A DNA stretch of 64,000 nt from Batillaria attramentaria. Lineage: Eukaryota; Mollusca; Gastropoda; Batillariidae. Below are positions 12,755 through 22,767 of this stretch, piece after piece. Where the stretch lies: assembly GCA_018292915.2 (NCBI GenBank), contig JACVVK020000088.1, positions 1,493,501 through 1,557,500 on the forward strand, in the 5' to 3' direction. The position numbers and the translations under genes are program-made. The notes below the pieces were generated by a model. The model did not search any database and was not told where the DNA came from. It saw nothing but the letters and a program-made list of their open reading frames with translations. The stretch's first letter is position 1; each line of letters opens with the position of its first letter.

Positions 12755-14499
12755 CTATGCTATCACAGTAATCACCCAGATGTTCTCTAGCACACATAAA
12801 AACTTCACTTTGGGAGATTTTCCCCCCTTTCTATCCAATCATTCTACACCGACAAGCAGGGGAAAAACAGCGTTTGTAGTGCAGGATTTGATCCCGGTCG
12901 GCCAAGGCTGAGAATTTTCAATATCAAATACTCGATTTCATTCGACAGACCCTCGTCGTCATATTTGAGTTTGGAAGGAGAGGGCAAAGCTCGCGCTGGC
13001 CTCCTCGTGCTATTTATCCGCTGTAGGAACGCTGCGGGGATGTCAATATGCAGTGCACTAGGCGCTGAAGAAGAGGGTTGTTTGCACAACGCATTTGAGT
13101 GCCCCGTTCGATGCAGTCAACACTCACAGGTGCGGGGAGTAGAACGTAGACAGTGACTGAGAGGTTGGAGTAGCCATCTTGTTTAGGACTATTGCGGTAA
13201 GTGGTCAGTTTTTTTGTTTGTTTTTTTAAACAGCTGGGTTGAACTGTCAGGGTTTAGAGACTGGTTAGTTAAGCGTCCGTGCGACAAGCGTGACTGGAGA
13301 ACTATGTATTGAATGGTGTTCAGTTGGATTGATGTTCAGGTAGGGTAGCTGTCCCTTCCCCCAAGGCTCCGTGTATCTTGCAGGTGTACAGTCCAGGTTT
13401 CCCCAATAACCTGCCCCGTAGAACAGTCATGGTATGTCCTATGCGTCGCTACAGCAGTTTTTAAACTCGTCACCTCACTGCCGGGTCAGTGTACACCATA
13501 CAACTACACGTCTAACCGGTACGGACAGTAGACCATTAATACTAGTACTAAATTATTACTAGTAGGTTTTAGTTTGGGGCAAGTAGGCCCGAGACTTCCC
13601 CGAGTGCCTGTCCGGGATAAGTGTCTTGAGTAAGCTGTTGCCCAATACTCGTCTCGAGCCCCACACCGTGACACAGACGCCCGTTACTACTAGTCGCTAT
13701 CGATCACAGCCTCAATCGTTCGTCGTGGAATGTTGACGCTCCGACCTTCATTTCTGCCCATCAGCGCGTCAATCAAACTCAAATATTAACATGCGACCGC
13801 AATCGGTGTTTGACCGAGACCCTCCGGCGATAGGATTCCAGTTGACTGTAGCAATATGAGCTTGGGGACGTGCTAATAGACCAGTTTTCTGGTGCGAACA
13901 GATGGGGCGAACTGCACTGGCTATATACACAACACGTGAATCCGAGTGCCGTTATAGGAGTGAGGGGAGGGGGGGGGGGGGGTGGGAGGAAGAGAGGGGA
14001 AGGGAGGAGGGGGTTGAAGTGTCCTGGATGGCCCCTGCCAGGTGACTGACTGTGCGTTTCTTGCATTCCATAGTGTGCTGTGGCTGACTGCGTGTCGCTT
14101 CAGGTCTAGCTTTCCTGCTTACTGGTGGGGAAACGTGTGTACACGCTGTGAACAGCAGTGTAGTGCTCTCGGCAGACCGTCTTGTTTTGACGTGCGGTCC
14201 GGGAGAACCAGCTATCAGTGAGTGAGGAGCGGCAAATCTGACTTGTTCTTGTGTAAGTGTACTGTGTATGGTACCACTGTTGTGTGTGTCTGTCTACATT
14301 ACGGGATATCGCCATACTGCTGAGTGCGGGCATCATCAGAAAAGGAGTATTTCTCTTCGTACACGCTTTTATTATTATTATTATTATTAGTGATCGTACT
14401 TCTTAGGAAGTGTTGCAGAAATTGTTTATAAATCAGACTCATATTACAGGTATCTGTCGACCTCATTGAGGATTTAACTGGAACAATCGCCGTCGCGGC

Positions 14500-14502
<3 letters not shown>

Positions 14503-14564
<62 letters not shown>
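14503..14564 (+). repeat. (CA)n microsatellite, 62 bp
   Basis: Uninterrupted CA repeat; a (TTA)n run of about 21 bp lies near 14369-14389. Confidence 0.99.
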
Positions 14565-14565
<1 letters not shown>

Positions 14566-14934
14566 CGTTCGAAGATAAATTGGAAAACAGAACCCTGCTG
14601 TAAAATTTCCCTAGTTTTTCTCTTCAGTCAGTTGCAATTGTGATCGTTGTGCAAGCGCAAGAAAAGTGGAACGCTGTGAAAGGGTCAGGAAATCGTACTT
14701 TCCTCTCATCTTGTGCATTTATACTTTTTACAGCGCTGTGAGTGTGACTGAACACAGCTCAATCAATGTACTCCTAGTTCAGGGACGTATGGACGGTACG
14801 GTTCATGGAACAGCCAGACAAGGGGCGTAAAATGCTAATGGGCGATAATCCGATCAGCTGACTGTCCGTTCCTGTCAGTCCTGATGTGTGAAGGGGATTA
14901 ATTGGCCTCTTTAGTCATCGACCAATCGATTTGG

Positions 14935-15010
14935 CGGCAGATAGGATTAACCAATCACCGTGACAGAAAATAGGATCAACCAGTCACCGTGATGCACAGA
15001 TGGGATTAAG
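14935..15010 (+). repeat. degenerate ~31-bp tandem repeat, about 2.5 copies
   Basis: AGATAGGATTAACCAATCAC, AAATAGGATCAACCAGTCAC and AGATGGGATTAAGAC follow one another, with CCGTGA between. Confidence 0.6.
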
Positions 15011-15129
15011 ACTCGTAATCTGTTCCACCGGAAATTCTTCTCGTAAAGGACATTCTGTATACCGAAATACGTTGTATTAAATCCCCCGCCAATTCAGTCT
15101 GACAGTGGTACGTTTAAGGCGTCCATTGA

Positions 15130-15134
15130 GAGGT
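15130..15134 (+). repeat. left target-site duplication GAGGT
   Basis: GAGGT immediately precedes the CACAGTG terminus and matches 20486-20490 exactly; the sixth base outward differs. Confidence 0.85.
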
Positions 15135-15897
15135 CACAGTGGCGATACTACGTCACAACATGGCGGAAAATATCGTTGAGGTGGGAGCAAAAATACCGAT
15201 AGTTGGTCCCAAAGTGGACAAATTACTCCACGAAAGGGACACGGTTGTGACTTTGAATGAATGAGCGTTCGTTTCGAAGAAACTCATGAGTGCTATGAAC
15301 CAAACGGCGTGTGCATATCGCCTACAGTCGCCACAAACTCGACCGGAAACGGCCGTTGCTCAGTGCAGAATTTGAAAATGACGACACAAATCCATGCTAA
15401 ACGCCTCAGCTAGCCAACAGCGAACCTAAACTTCTATTGCAGACGAGAACCTGTGTCCGTTACTTACTAATCAAGCCGCACTGGCATGCCTGTGAAGGCT
15501 TGTTTTGTCTCGGGCTTCCTTTCTTTCCCTGCCCTCGGCACACTATGAGGTGCTGACTGGCTGTGTGGACAGTTAGTGTGGGAGGTGGCGATTTTGTGAG
15601 CACAGCGTGTGCACTGAACGATCCACAAAACAAGTACGTATCGAAGAAAGGACATTTTTTACACATCAGTAAGCTGTCCAGATCGGTATTAAAGTTTTGA
15701 ATTGGGTTATACAACTATTTGCTATATATTTCAAGTAAACACTTACGAACCACCCGAATTCTCGATCCTCACTATGCTGATATTATCTCTGCTTCCAGCA
15801 TGACAAAATGACTGCATGTCCTGAAAACGCATGCACAGTTTAATTTGGGAGCAGATTATTTTTTATTTAGAACTAAATTACTCCCCTCCGCACACAA
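15135..15897 (+). repeat. left outer inverted arm of fold-back transposon
   Basis: Near-perfect inverted copy of 19723-20485, with only scattered single-base differences seen by eye. It includes an 84-codon open frame on the minus strand (15460-15714) that recurs with one change in the other arm (19906-20160, +); that reflects arm identity, and I do not take it as a gene. Confidence 0.92.
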
Positions 15898-16265
15898 AAC
15901 TCCCATTAGTATGACAAGTGCTCTACGGAGTTAAACTTTTAGTCAGTTCTCTGTTTCTCATTGGAATGAAGTCTTTCAAGACACGTGGGCGCCGAAATGT
16001 TCACAAAGTAGTGTTGTAGACCTCAACCCCCCCCCCCCCCCCCAAAAAAAAAAAAAAAAAGCAAGCCAAAAATCCGCAGTGACTGATGAAAATGTCACAC
16101 ATGATTTACGAACACATACTGAAAGTAACCAGCTAATGCCCTTTCTGAACACAAAACTTTATTTTTCAAAGCCTTCTGTTTTTGAAACTATGTGCAATGC
16201 AATCATAACAGTACAAAAAACTTCATCATCATGAATTGAAAGTAACAACCACAAGCGTTTATCCT
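15898..16265 (+). repeat. left inner, diverged inverted arm
   Basis: Matches the reverse complement of about 19395-19722 with many substitutions and indels, including a poly-C/poly-A tract (16027-16060). It contains the module 'ACTATGTGCAATGCAATCAT', which recurs in inverted or direct form near 17.80, 19.30 and 19.43 kb. Confidence 0.7.
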
Positions 16266-16354
16266 ACCAAAATCATTTTTTGGCTCCCTTGTGTAACAAA
16301 GTGAGTCTATGTAATAACCCTCCGTCGTCTGTCTGTGTGGTGTGTGTGTGTGTC

Positions 16355-17735
16355 CGCAGTAAACCTTAACATTGGCCTTTTCTCTGAATCTACAAATAGC
16401 AGAGACACCAAACTTGGCATGCTGATAGAAAGCCATAAGACCTTTCAAAATATACCATAATGATTGACCTTGACCCACGGAAAGCTGTCTATTTGGAAAT
16501 TTTTCTTTGGCATCTTCTCATAATCTAGAAAAGCCAGAGACATCAAACTTTGCATGATTATAGACATTGACAATATCTTTACTGACATACTTGTATTCAG
16601 TGACTTTGAGTCAAGGTCAAGGCCATGCAAGCTGTTTTGCGGAAAACCTTTCAAAACCTTAACATTGGCATTTTCTCAGAAACAATGAATAGCAGAGGCA
16701 CCAAACTCGGCACGCTGATAGAGAACCATAAGACCATATCACAAAAGCTGTCAATTTGGAAATTTTACATTGGCATTTTCTCAGAATCTAGAAAAGCAAG
16801 AGACATCAAACTGCATGATGCCAGCACCTTTACTGACATACCTATATTCAGTGACTTTGAGTCAAGCTCAAGGCCATACAAGCAGTTTTGCAGAAAACCT
16901 TCCAAAACCTTAACATTGGCATTCTCTCAGAAACAATAAACAGCAGAAGCTCCAAACCTGGCTTGCTGATAAACAGCAGTAAGACCTTTCAAAAAAATAC
17001 CATTTTAATGACCTTGAATGAAGTTCAAGGTCATCAAAGCTGTCTCATGGGAAATTTAAAATTGACATTTTCTCAGAATGCATCAAACTTTGCAAGATGA
17101 TAGACATTGACAAAACCTGTACTGGCTTACTTGTATTCAATTTCCTTGAGTCAAGGTCAAGGCCATTCAACATGTTTTGCGGAGACTTTAACGTTAACAT
17201 TTTGTTGGAAACAACAAACAGCAGAGGCACCAAACAAGGCACAATGATAGACAGCAACGAGACCTATGCAGACATACCCATTTGAATTACCTTGACTCAA
17301 GGTCAAGGTCATTACAGCTGTCTGTTGTGAAATTTTACATTACTATTGTGTGGGAGCCGGGATAGCCGAATGGTAGAGCGTTGGACTTTCAATGCCTCAG
17401 GTCGTGAGTTCGAATCCTGGCTGGGGCCAAATATTGTGCTTTTTTCTCGTTGCCCCGTCTTTGATATCACCCTTACCTGGTGGAAAAGGACGTTAAACTC
17501 CTAAACACTCACCCCACCCCATTACCATTTGTACAGAAACTACAAAAACTAGAGCTATCAAACTTGGCGTAGTCACTGATAAGCTCTTCACTTACAGATC
17601 CAAGGTCAAGGTCTTAGAAGCTGTCCTGGGAAAACTGCTTTATTGCCATTTGCCGTTTTTTTTAGGAACTATGAACACAAGAGACACCTTACTTCAGGAT
17701 AGTGATAAGAGCTTTACAAACATACTCTTTGAATG
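16355..17735 (+). repeat. left subterminal repeat series (about 250-290-bp diverged units)
   Basis: Repeated blocks read 'CCTTAACATTGGCATTTTCT...', then 'AGCAGAGGCACCAAACT', then 'GAGTCAAGGTCAAGGCCA'. Starts of the first block are visible near 16.37, 16.66 and 16.91 kb, with a more diverged one near 17.19 kb. Units appear dimeric, with half-units that share the 'TCTAGAAAAGC' variant. The series is broken by a SINE at 17.36-17.52 kb. Confidence 0.8.
17356..17520 (+). mobile_element. SINE family A, full-length copy nested in the transposon
   Basis: tRNA-like head starting GCCGGGATAGCCGAATGG, with an A box (TAGCCGAATGG, 17363-17373), a B box (AGTTCGAATCC, 17407-17417) and an acceptor-like pairing GCCGGGA/TCCTGGC. 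It is followed by a body (GTTGCCCCGTCTTTGATATC) and a tail GGACGTTAAACTCC plus C/A-rich end. Imperfect 13-bp flanking repeats (ATTACTATTGTGT / ATTACCATTTGTA) suggest a target duplication. The head is a degenerate pseudo-tRNA and I do not call it a functional tRNA gene. Confidence 0.88.
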
Positions 17736-17979
17736 ACCTTGACCCATCTTACAAGTGAGACAAGGAGGCTTTGCTCCTCTAGTTTTGGTGCTGTTATGAT
17801 CGCATTGCACATAGTTTGAAAAGCAGAAAGCTTTTTGCAAGTAGAGAGGCAAAAATCTCCGTGGCTCACTTGTGTCGTGGGTCAAGTTCATTCAAAAGAT
17901 TATGTTTGTGTCCTATCACTGTATATCATCATGCCAAGTGGTGTCTCTGATGTTCTTAGTACAGTTTTCCCCCCAAACA

Positions 17980-18463
17980 GTTTGTATGGCCTTGACCTTG
18001 GGTCAAAGTCATTGAAATGAGATCTGTTGGTAAGGATCTCATCAATGTCTATATTATGCCAAGTTTGACACCTCTAGTATTAATTTTGTAGTTCCTGCGA
18101 AACCGCTAATGTTAAAATTCACAACAGATAACTTTACTGACGTTGACCTTGAATCAAGGTCATTCAAGGTCATTCAAAAAGGCATGTCTGCATAGGTCTC
18201 TTGGTTTATTATCATGCCTCATTTGGTGCCTCTTCTGTTCGTTGTTTCGGAGAAAGTGCCACTGTTGAAGTTTCCACAAAACATCTTGTATAGCCTTGAC
18301 CTCGACTGAAAGTCACTGAATGTATGTCAGCAAAGGCGTTACCGGTGCCTGTCTGTCATGCAGAATTTGATGCCTCTGAGAAAGTGCAGATGTAAACTTA
18401 ATAATAATAATAATGAATAGTACTTGTTTAGCGCTTAATCTCGCCTGAAAACAACTCATAGCG

Positions 18464-18513
<50 letters not shown>

Positions 18514-18975
18514 CCCAGCCCGATGCAGATTGCAGTCAAAGGGACTGAAACAATGGCAGACTAGTCATAAGTCAGACTGCTTTAATTACCTTGACTTGAG
18601 TCAAGGTCATTTAAAATCGTATGTTTGCATAGGTCTAATCACTTCTAGTAGCAAGCCAGGGTTGGTGCCTCTGCTGTTGTTGTTTCTGAGGAAATGCCAA
18701 TGTTAAGGTTTCCCAAAAAATAGCTTGTATGGCCTAACCATGTTACAAGCTTGAATACAGGTATTTCTCTAAAGCTCTATCAATGTCTATCATCATGCAA
18801 AGTTTAAAAACTCTGGTGTTTGTACATTCCGAGAAAATGCTAATGTGAGCTTTCTAAATAGACAGCTATAGTGACCTTGACATGGAGTCAAGATCATTCA
18901 AAATGGTATTTTTTTGGAAGGGCTCATGACTGTTAATTTGGTGCCTCTGCTGTTTGCAGATTCTGAGAAAAAGCT
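17980..18975 (-). repeat. right subterminal repeat series, inverted relative to the left
   Basis: The same blocks appear reverse-complemented (GGCCTTGACCTTGGGTCA, 'AAGTTTGACACCTCTAGTAT', 'AATGTTAAAATTC'). With the left series they make the whole element a large imperfect palindrome centred near 17.8 kb. Confidence 0.78.
18466..18511 (+). repeat. (AC)n microsatellite inside the transposon
   Basis: Uninterrupted AC repeat, preceded by a short (TAA)n at 18398-18414. Confidence 0.98.
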
Positions 18976-18978
18976 AAT

Positions 18979-18981
<3 letters not shown>

Positions 18982-19045
<64 letters not shown>
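18982..19045 (+). repeat. (CA)n microsatellite inside the transposon
   Basis: Uninterrupted CA repeat of 64 bp in the right half only; the left half has a short GT run near 16.34 kb. Confidence 0.98.
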
Positions 19046-19048
<3 letters not shown>

Positions 19049-19076
19049 ACGACGGAGGGTTATTACATATTCTCCC

Positions 19077-19135
19077 CAGCCGCGAATTAGTCTGTGTGGC
19101 TTGCGCGGCTTTAAGCCCTAAAAACTCACTCACTC
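19077..19135 (+). mobile_element. 59-bp insertion with CACTCACTCAC tail (second SINE-like family)
   Basis: A 59-bp block ending TAAAAACTCACTCACTCAC is bounded by a perfect 12-bp duplication ACATATTCTCCC (19065-19076 and 19136-19147). It looks like the 3' end of a retroposon inserted into the fold-back transposon; the family is not identified. Confidence 0.75.
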
Positions 19136-19722
19136 ACATATTCTCCCTTTTGCTACACAAGTGAGCTAAAAAAAAAAAAAATGCCAAATCCTGTAATGAC
19201 TTATTTTCCGTTTCTGTAGGAAGGTCAAAAGCTTGTGCTTGTTACTTTCAATTCATCATGATAAAAGTTTTTTGTGTGCGTTTGCATTGCATTGTGACTG
19301 CATCGCACATAGTTTCAAAAGCTTTTCGCAAAAATGCCAGATTCTGAAATGATTTATGTTCCGTTTTCGTGGGAAGATAAAACGCCTGTGCTTGTTACTT
19401 TCAATTTATCATTTTTTTTGTACTGTTATGGTTGCATTGCACATAGTTTTTAAAAGCAGAAGGCAGTGAAAATAAAGTGTTGTGTTCAGAAATGGCATTA
19501 TCTGGTTACTCAGTTTCAGTATCTGTTTGCAAATGTGCGACATGTTTCGTCATTGCGGATTTTTGCCTTTTTTTTAGTTTTGTTTTTGTTAGGTCTTCAA
19601 CACTACGTCGTGAACATTTCGTCGCCTACGTGTCTTAGAAAGGCTTCATTCCAATGAGAAACAGAGAACTGGCGTAAAATTCAAATGCCATGGAGCACGA
19701 CCTTGTCATAATAATGCAAACT

Positions 19723-20485
19723 TTGTGTGAGGAGGGGAGTAATTTAGTTCTAAATAAAAAATAATCTGCTCCCAAATTAAACTGTGCATGCGTTTTCAGG
19801 ACATGCAGTCATTTTGTCATGCTGGAAGCAGAGATAATATCAGCATAGTGAGGATCGAGAATTCGGGTGGTTCGTAAGTGTTTACTTGAAATATATAGCA
19901 AATAGTTGTATAACCCAACTCAAAACTTTAATACCGATCTGGACAGCTTACTGATGTGTAAAAAATGTCCTTTCTTCGATACGTACTTGTTTTGTGGATC
20001 GTTCAGTGCACACGCTGTGCTCACAAAATCGCCACCTCCCACACTAACTGTCCACACAGCCAGTCAGCACCTCATAGTGTGCCGAGGGCAGGGAAAGAAA
20101 GGAAGCCCGAGACAAAACAAGCCTTCACAGGCATGCCAGTGCGGCTTGATTAGTAAGTAACGGACACAGGTTCTCGTCTGCAATAGAAGTTTAGGTTCGC
20201 TGTTGGCTAGCTGAGGCGTTTAGCATGGATTTGTGTCGTCATTTTCAAATTCTGCACGGAGCAACGGCCGTTTCCGGTCGAGTTTGTGGCGACTGTAGGC
20301 GATATGCACACGCCGTTTGGTTCATAGCACTCATGAGTTTCTTCGAAACGAACGCTCATTCATTCAAAGTCACAACCGTGTCCCTTTCGTGGAGTAATTT
20401 GTCCACTTTGGGACCAACTATCGGTATTTTTGCTCCCACCTCAACGATATTTTCCGCCATGTTGTGACGTAGTATCGCCACTGTG
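19723..20485 (-). repeat. right outer inverted arm of fold-back transposon
   Basis: Reverse complement of 15135-15897. It ends in CACTGTG followed by the GAGGT target duplication. Confidence 0.92.
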
Positions 20486-20490
20486 GAGGT
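20486..20490 (+). repeat. right target-site duplication GAGGT
   Basis: GAGGT immediately follows the right terminus and matches 15130-15134. Confidence 0.85.
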
Positions 20491-20576
20491 ACTTGTGTCA
20501 ATTGGAATCTTGTGCAGTGCTGCTTGTACGGGGATGGGAGGTTGCTGGTGGTAGTGGGGAGGGGAGGGGGTTCTGA

Positions 20577-20770
20577 AGACGTATCTGGTTACATTTATAG
20601 AACAACGTGAACAAATATTTTTAGCAAGTCTTTGAGTATAATTGTGATGCAAACATATGTATTGCAATCTTCTACAATCCTGCCTATACAGTAGAATACC
20701 AAAGACAAACCTGGTTACCTTTAAAGAACGTGAGAAGACGGTTTTGAGCAGGTCTTTGAGTAATATCGGT
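20577..20770 (+). repeat. degenerate tandem duplication, period about 126 bp
   Basis: TCTGGTTACATTTATAGAAC...AGTCTTTGAGTATA and CCTGGTTACCTTTAAAGAAC...GGTCTTTGAGTAAT are successive diverged copies. Confidence 0.65.
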
Positions 20771-20981
20771 AAAGTCAGTTCATATCTTTGGCTTTTCCAC
20801 GTCTCTCCGTCAGAGAACGGTACAGGGCAACACATAGCAGTGCATGAAATCTGCAAGCACAGCGGTTCTCACTCAAATCTCCCAGCGGACGTCCTTGTGG
20901 AGGAGGCGCAACAGTGCAGGCTAAGTGGATGAGCGCGCCTAATCCTACCCAAGTGTGCATTCCTTCCTAGCTTGAGCCAGG

Positions 20982-21195
20982 TCGCCCTGGGCAGCACATA
21001 GCAAGGTGGTAAAGAGGCAGCTCCGCACTACATACTACGTTACGTGTACTAAATGCAATAGCGCAATAGCAAATGTATACTCGCCTTGGGCGGCATAAAG
21101 CAAGGTGTTCAGGTTAAGGTGCCTGTCCTACTACATCACGCGTACTGAATGCAATGGCTGTACTATAATCAGTGTATACTCGCCTGGGGGAAGGA
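20982..21195 (+). repeat. degenerate tandem repeat, period about 100 bp, two copies plus part
   Basis: TCGCCCTGGGCAGCACATAG and TCGCCTTGGGCGGCATAAAG begin two units that share AGCAAGGTG, CACTACAT/CTACTACAT, CGTGTACTAAATGCAATAG/CGCGTACTGAATGCAATGG and GTATAC. A third start lies at about 21.18 kb. Confidence 0.7.
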
Positions 21196-21735
21196 AAGGG
21201 AGAGCAAAATCAGAAGCTGTAAAGTCAGACATGCTGGTTGTGTCGGATCAAGTTATGGCCAAACTGACAGTAGGGTATGCGGACGGCATGTTGTTTTCTC
21301 TCTCATTGCTTCATTGTTTCACAGCATTGACATGAATACGCAGCATATGTGCGTGCATGTTTTCTTTTCTTTTTTTTAAGGTAGGCTTTTTTGGGGGGGT
21401 GGGGGGTGTTTGGTTGTCATTGTTGCGAGAGGGGGTTGAGGAGGGGGTGGTGCTGTTCTGTCTGTTAGCCTCGCATTGTGCTCGACTCAGTGTTGTCAGG
21501 TGCATTCACGTGCACCCCAGTCCGCCTACTGTGACTGTGAGGCGTGTTTTGATGGATGGGTTTTGTGAGGTAAGCGCGGTTCGTGCAAGGGCTTTCACAC
21601 TGTTGGGTGTGTTTTGATTAGTTCTAGTTTTACAGATCTCCTGCACAGACGTGTCAACAGTACGGTTGGATAGCCGTTATCATGTAAACTGTGAGAAACA
21701 GATACACGGATGTGTGGCTCTTAATCTCCGGAGAT

Positions 21736-22035
21736 GTTAAACAAAATGGCGGGTAGGTTTGTGTGTTAAGTTGCCTCTATAGCACTGAGTTCTGTGTCTT
21801 GTCATATCAGTAGCACCGACCGAGTTTTGTTGTTCCCAAATTTTAGCACATGTATCCACCAGATCCAGTTCACACAGCCAGAGGACACGGGCAAGGTTTA
21901 GGAGTCAGCACAAATTGTTCCTCCTGCCTCGGGTCGGGATCGATCCCGGATACCTTCGCACGAAAGCGCGTGGAACAGCTCACAAGACCAGTCCGGCTGC
22001 CGAGCATCTGAAAAACGCCCCGCCATTTTGTTTAA
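21736..22035. mobile_element. 300-bp element with 18-bp perfect inverted ends
   Basis: GTTAAACAAAATGGCGGG (21736-21753) is exactly reverse-complemented at 22018-22035. Between them the minus strand has a tRNA-like B box region centred on the palindrome GGGATCGATCCC (about 21.95 kb). No flanking duplication is clear, so it could be a MITE or an inverted duplication around a SINE. Confidence 0.55.
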
Positions 22036-22718
22036 CGCCCGTGAATTGGAGCAGGCAGCTGTATGTGATGTTGATAGAAAGCTGGCGGAGGTCAGACAGA
22101 GTCTAAATCAGTGGGACGGAGCGCGGCACGGAAAGGGACGGTGTACTGGCCCCCGTCTGGTCAGCTCGGATTATGAGTCCCAATTCCTTAGTTTATGTCC
22201 GAGCTTAGGCCTATTGATTACTTTGCTCTTTTGCTTTGGTCGGGCAATATTGGCACCGGGAGATTGGTTTGGGTGCTGGACCCCTGTCTGCGAACAAGAT
22301 AAAATACGCTTTGCTCGAGACTTCTCTGCAACCAACTCCACCCCAGACCAAGATATTTGTTGTATTCTTATGCATTTTTAGTTCTGCGAATGGTTTCATG
22401 TTTTTGTCGTGAGTCACCGCGCGCCCACCAGGAAATACTTCTTTTAAATTGTGGAGACCAAAGAAAGACGGAACACGAAGCTGGGGAATACCAAGGCTCA
22501 TGAATACATGTATCAGTGAAGATTTCCCACCATGGCTTCCAAACTCCCGAAATCGAAACTGATAGAAGAATTTTGGTATTCATTTATTTCCGCAGTTTGA
22601 CGAGCTTTTCGCTCTGTTCTTGAAATCGTAGAGTGGGAAACGGAGACAAGAATTCTTTGATTGCAGTGACTTTGGTCATTGGGTAGTGTCTCTGAAAGCG
22701 ATTACAGGGTTGAGAAAC

Positions 22719-22730
22719 TCTCTCTCTCTC

Positions 22731-22767
<37 letters not shown>
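22719..22767 (+). repeat. (CT)n microsatellite
   Basis: CT repeat with one CC interruption. Confidence 0.98.

Larger units (their letters stand above)
12755..15129. other. non-coding stretch, no gene recognised
   Basis: Holds a G-rich tract (about 13.97-14.02 kb), (ATT)n, a long (CA)n and a three-fold ~31-bp degenerate repeat (14.93-15.01 kb). Confidence 0.55.
15135..20485. mobile_element. fold-back DNA transposon, 5,351 bp, non-autonomous, Transib/RAG-like termini
   Basis: Both ends read inward as CACAGTGGCGATACTACGTC and are flanked by a perfect 5-bp direct repeat, GAGGT, at 15130-15134 and 20486-20490. The outer arms (about 763 bp) are nearly identical inverted copies, and weaker inverted similarity continues to about 16.26 and 19.40 kb. 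The centre is an inverted series of diverged repeats. No ORF resembles a transposase, so the copy is non-autonomous. A 5-bp duplication is characteristic of Transib and RAG-related transposons, and CACAGTG equals the recombination-signal heptamer; assignment rests only on these two short features and is tentative. Boundaries and mobility are well supported; superfamily is not. Confidence 0.88.

Noticed and set aside
15460..15714. 84-codon frame repeated in both transposon arms
   Set aside because: Its duplication is explained by the near-identical arms; no transposase motif or known domain.
17356..17427. Functional tRNA gene
   Set aside because: Acceptor-like pairing and boxes are present, but the anticodon arm is poorly formed and the sequence is the head of a SINE present in several copies.
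20356..20856. 166-codon minus-strand frame
   Set aside because: It runs across the transposon boundary and target duplication at 20486, so it is a chance fusion of arm and flank.
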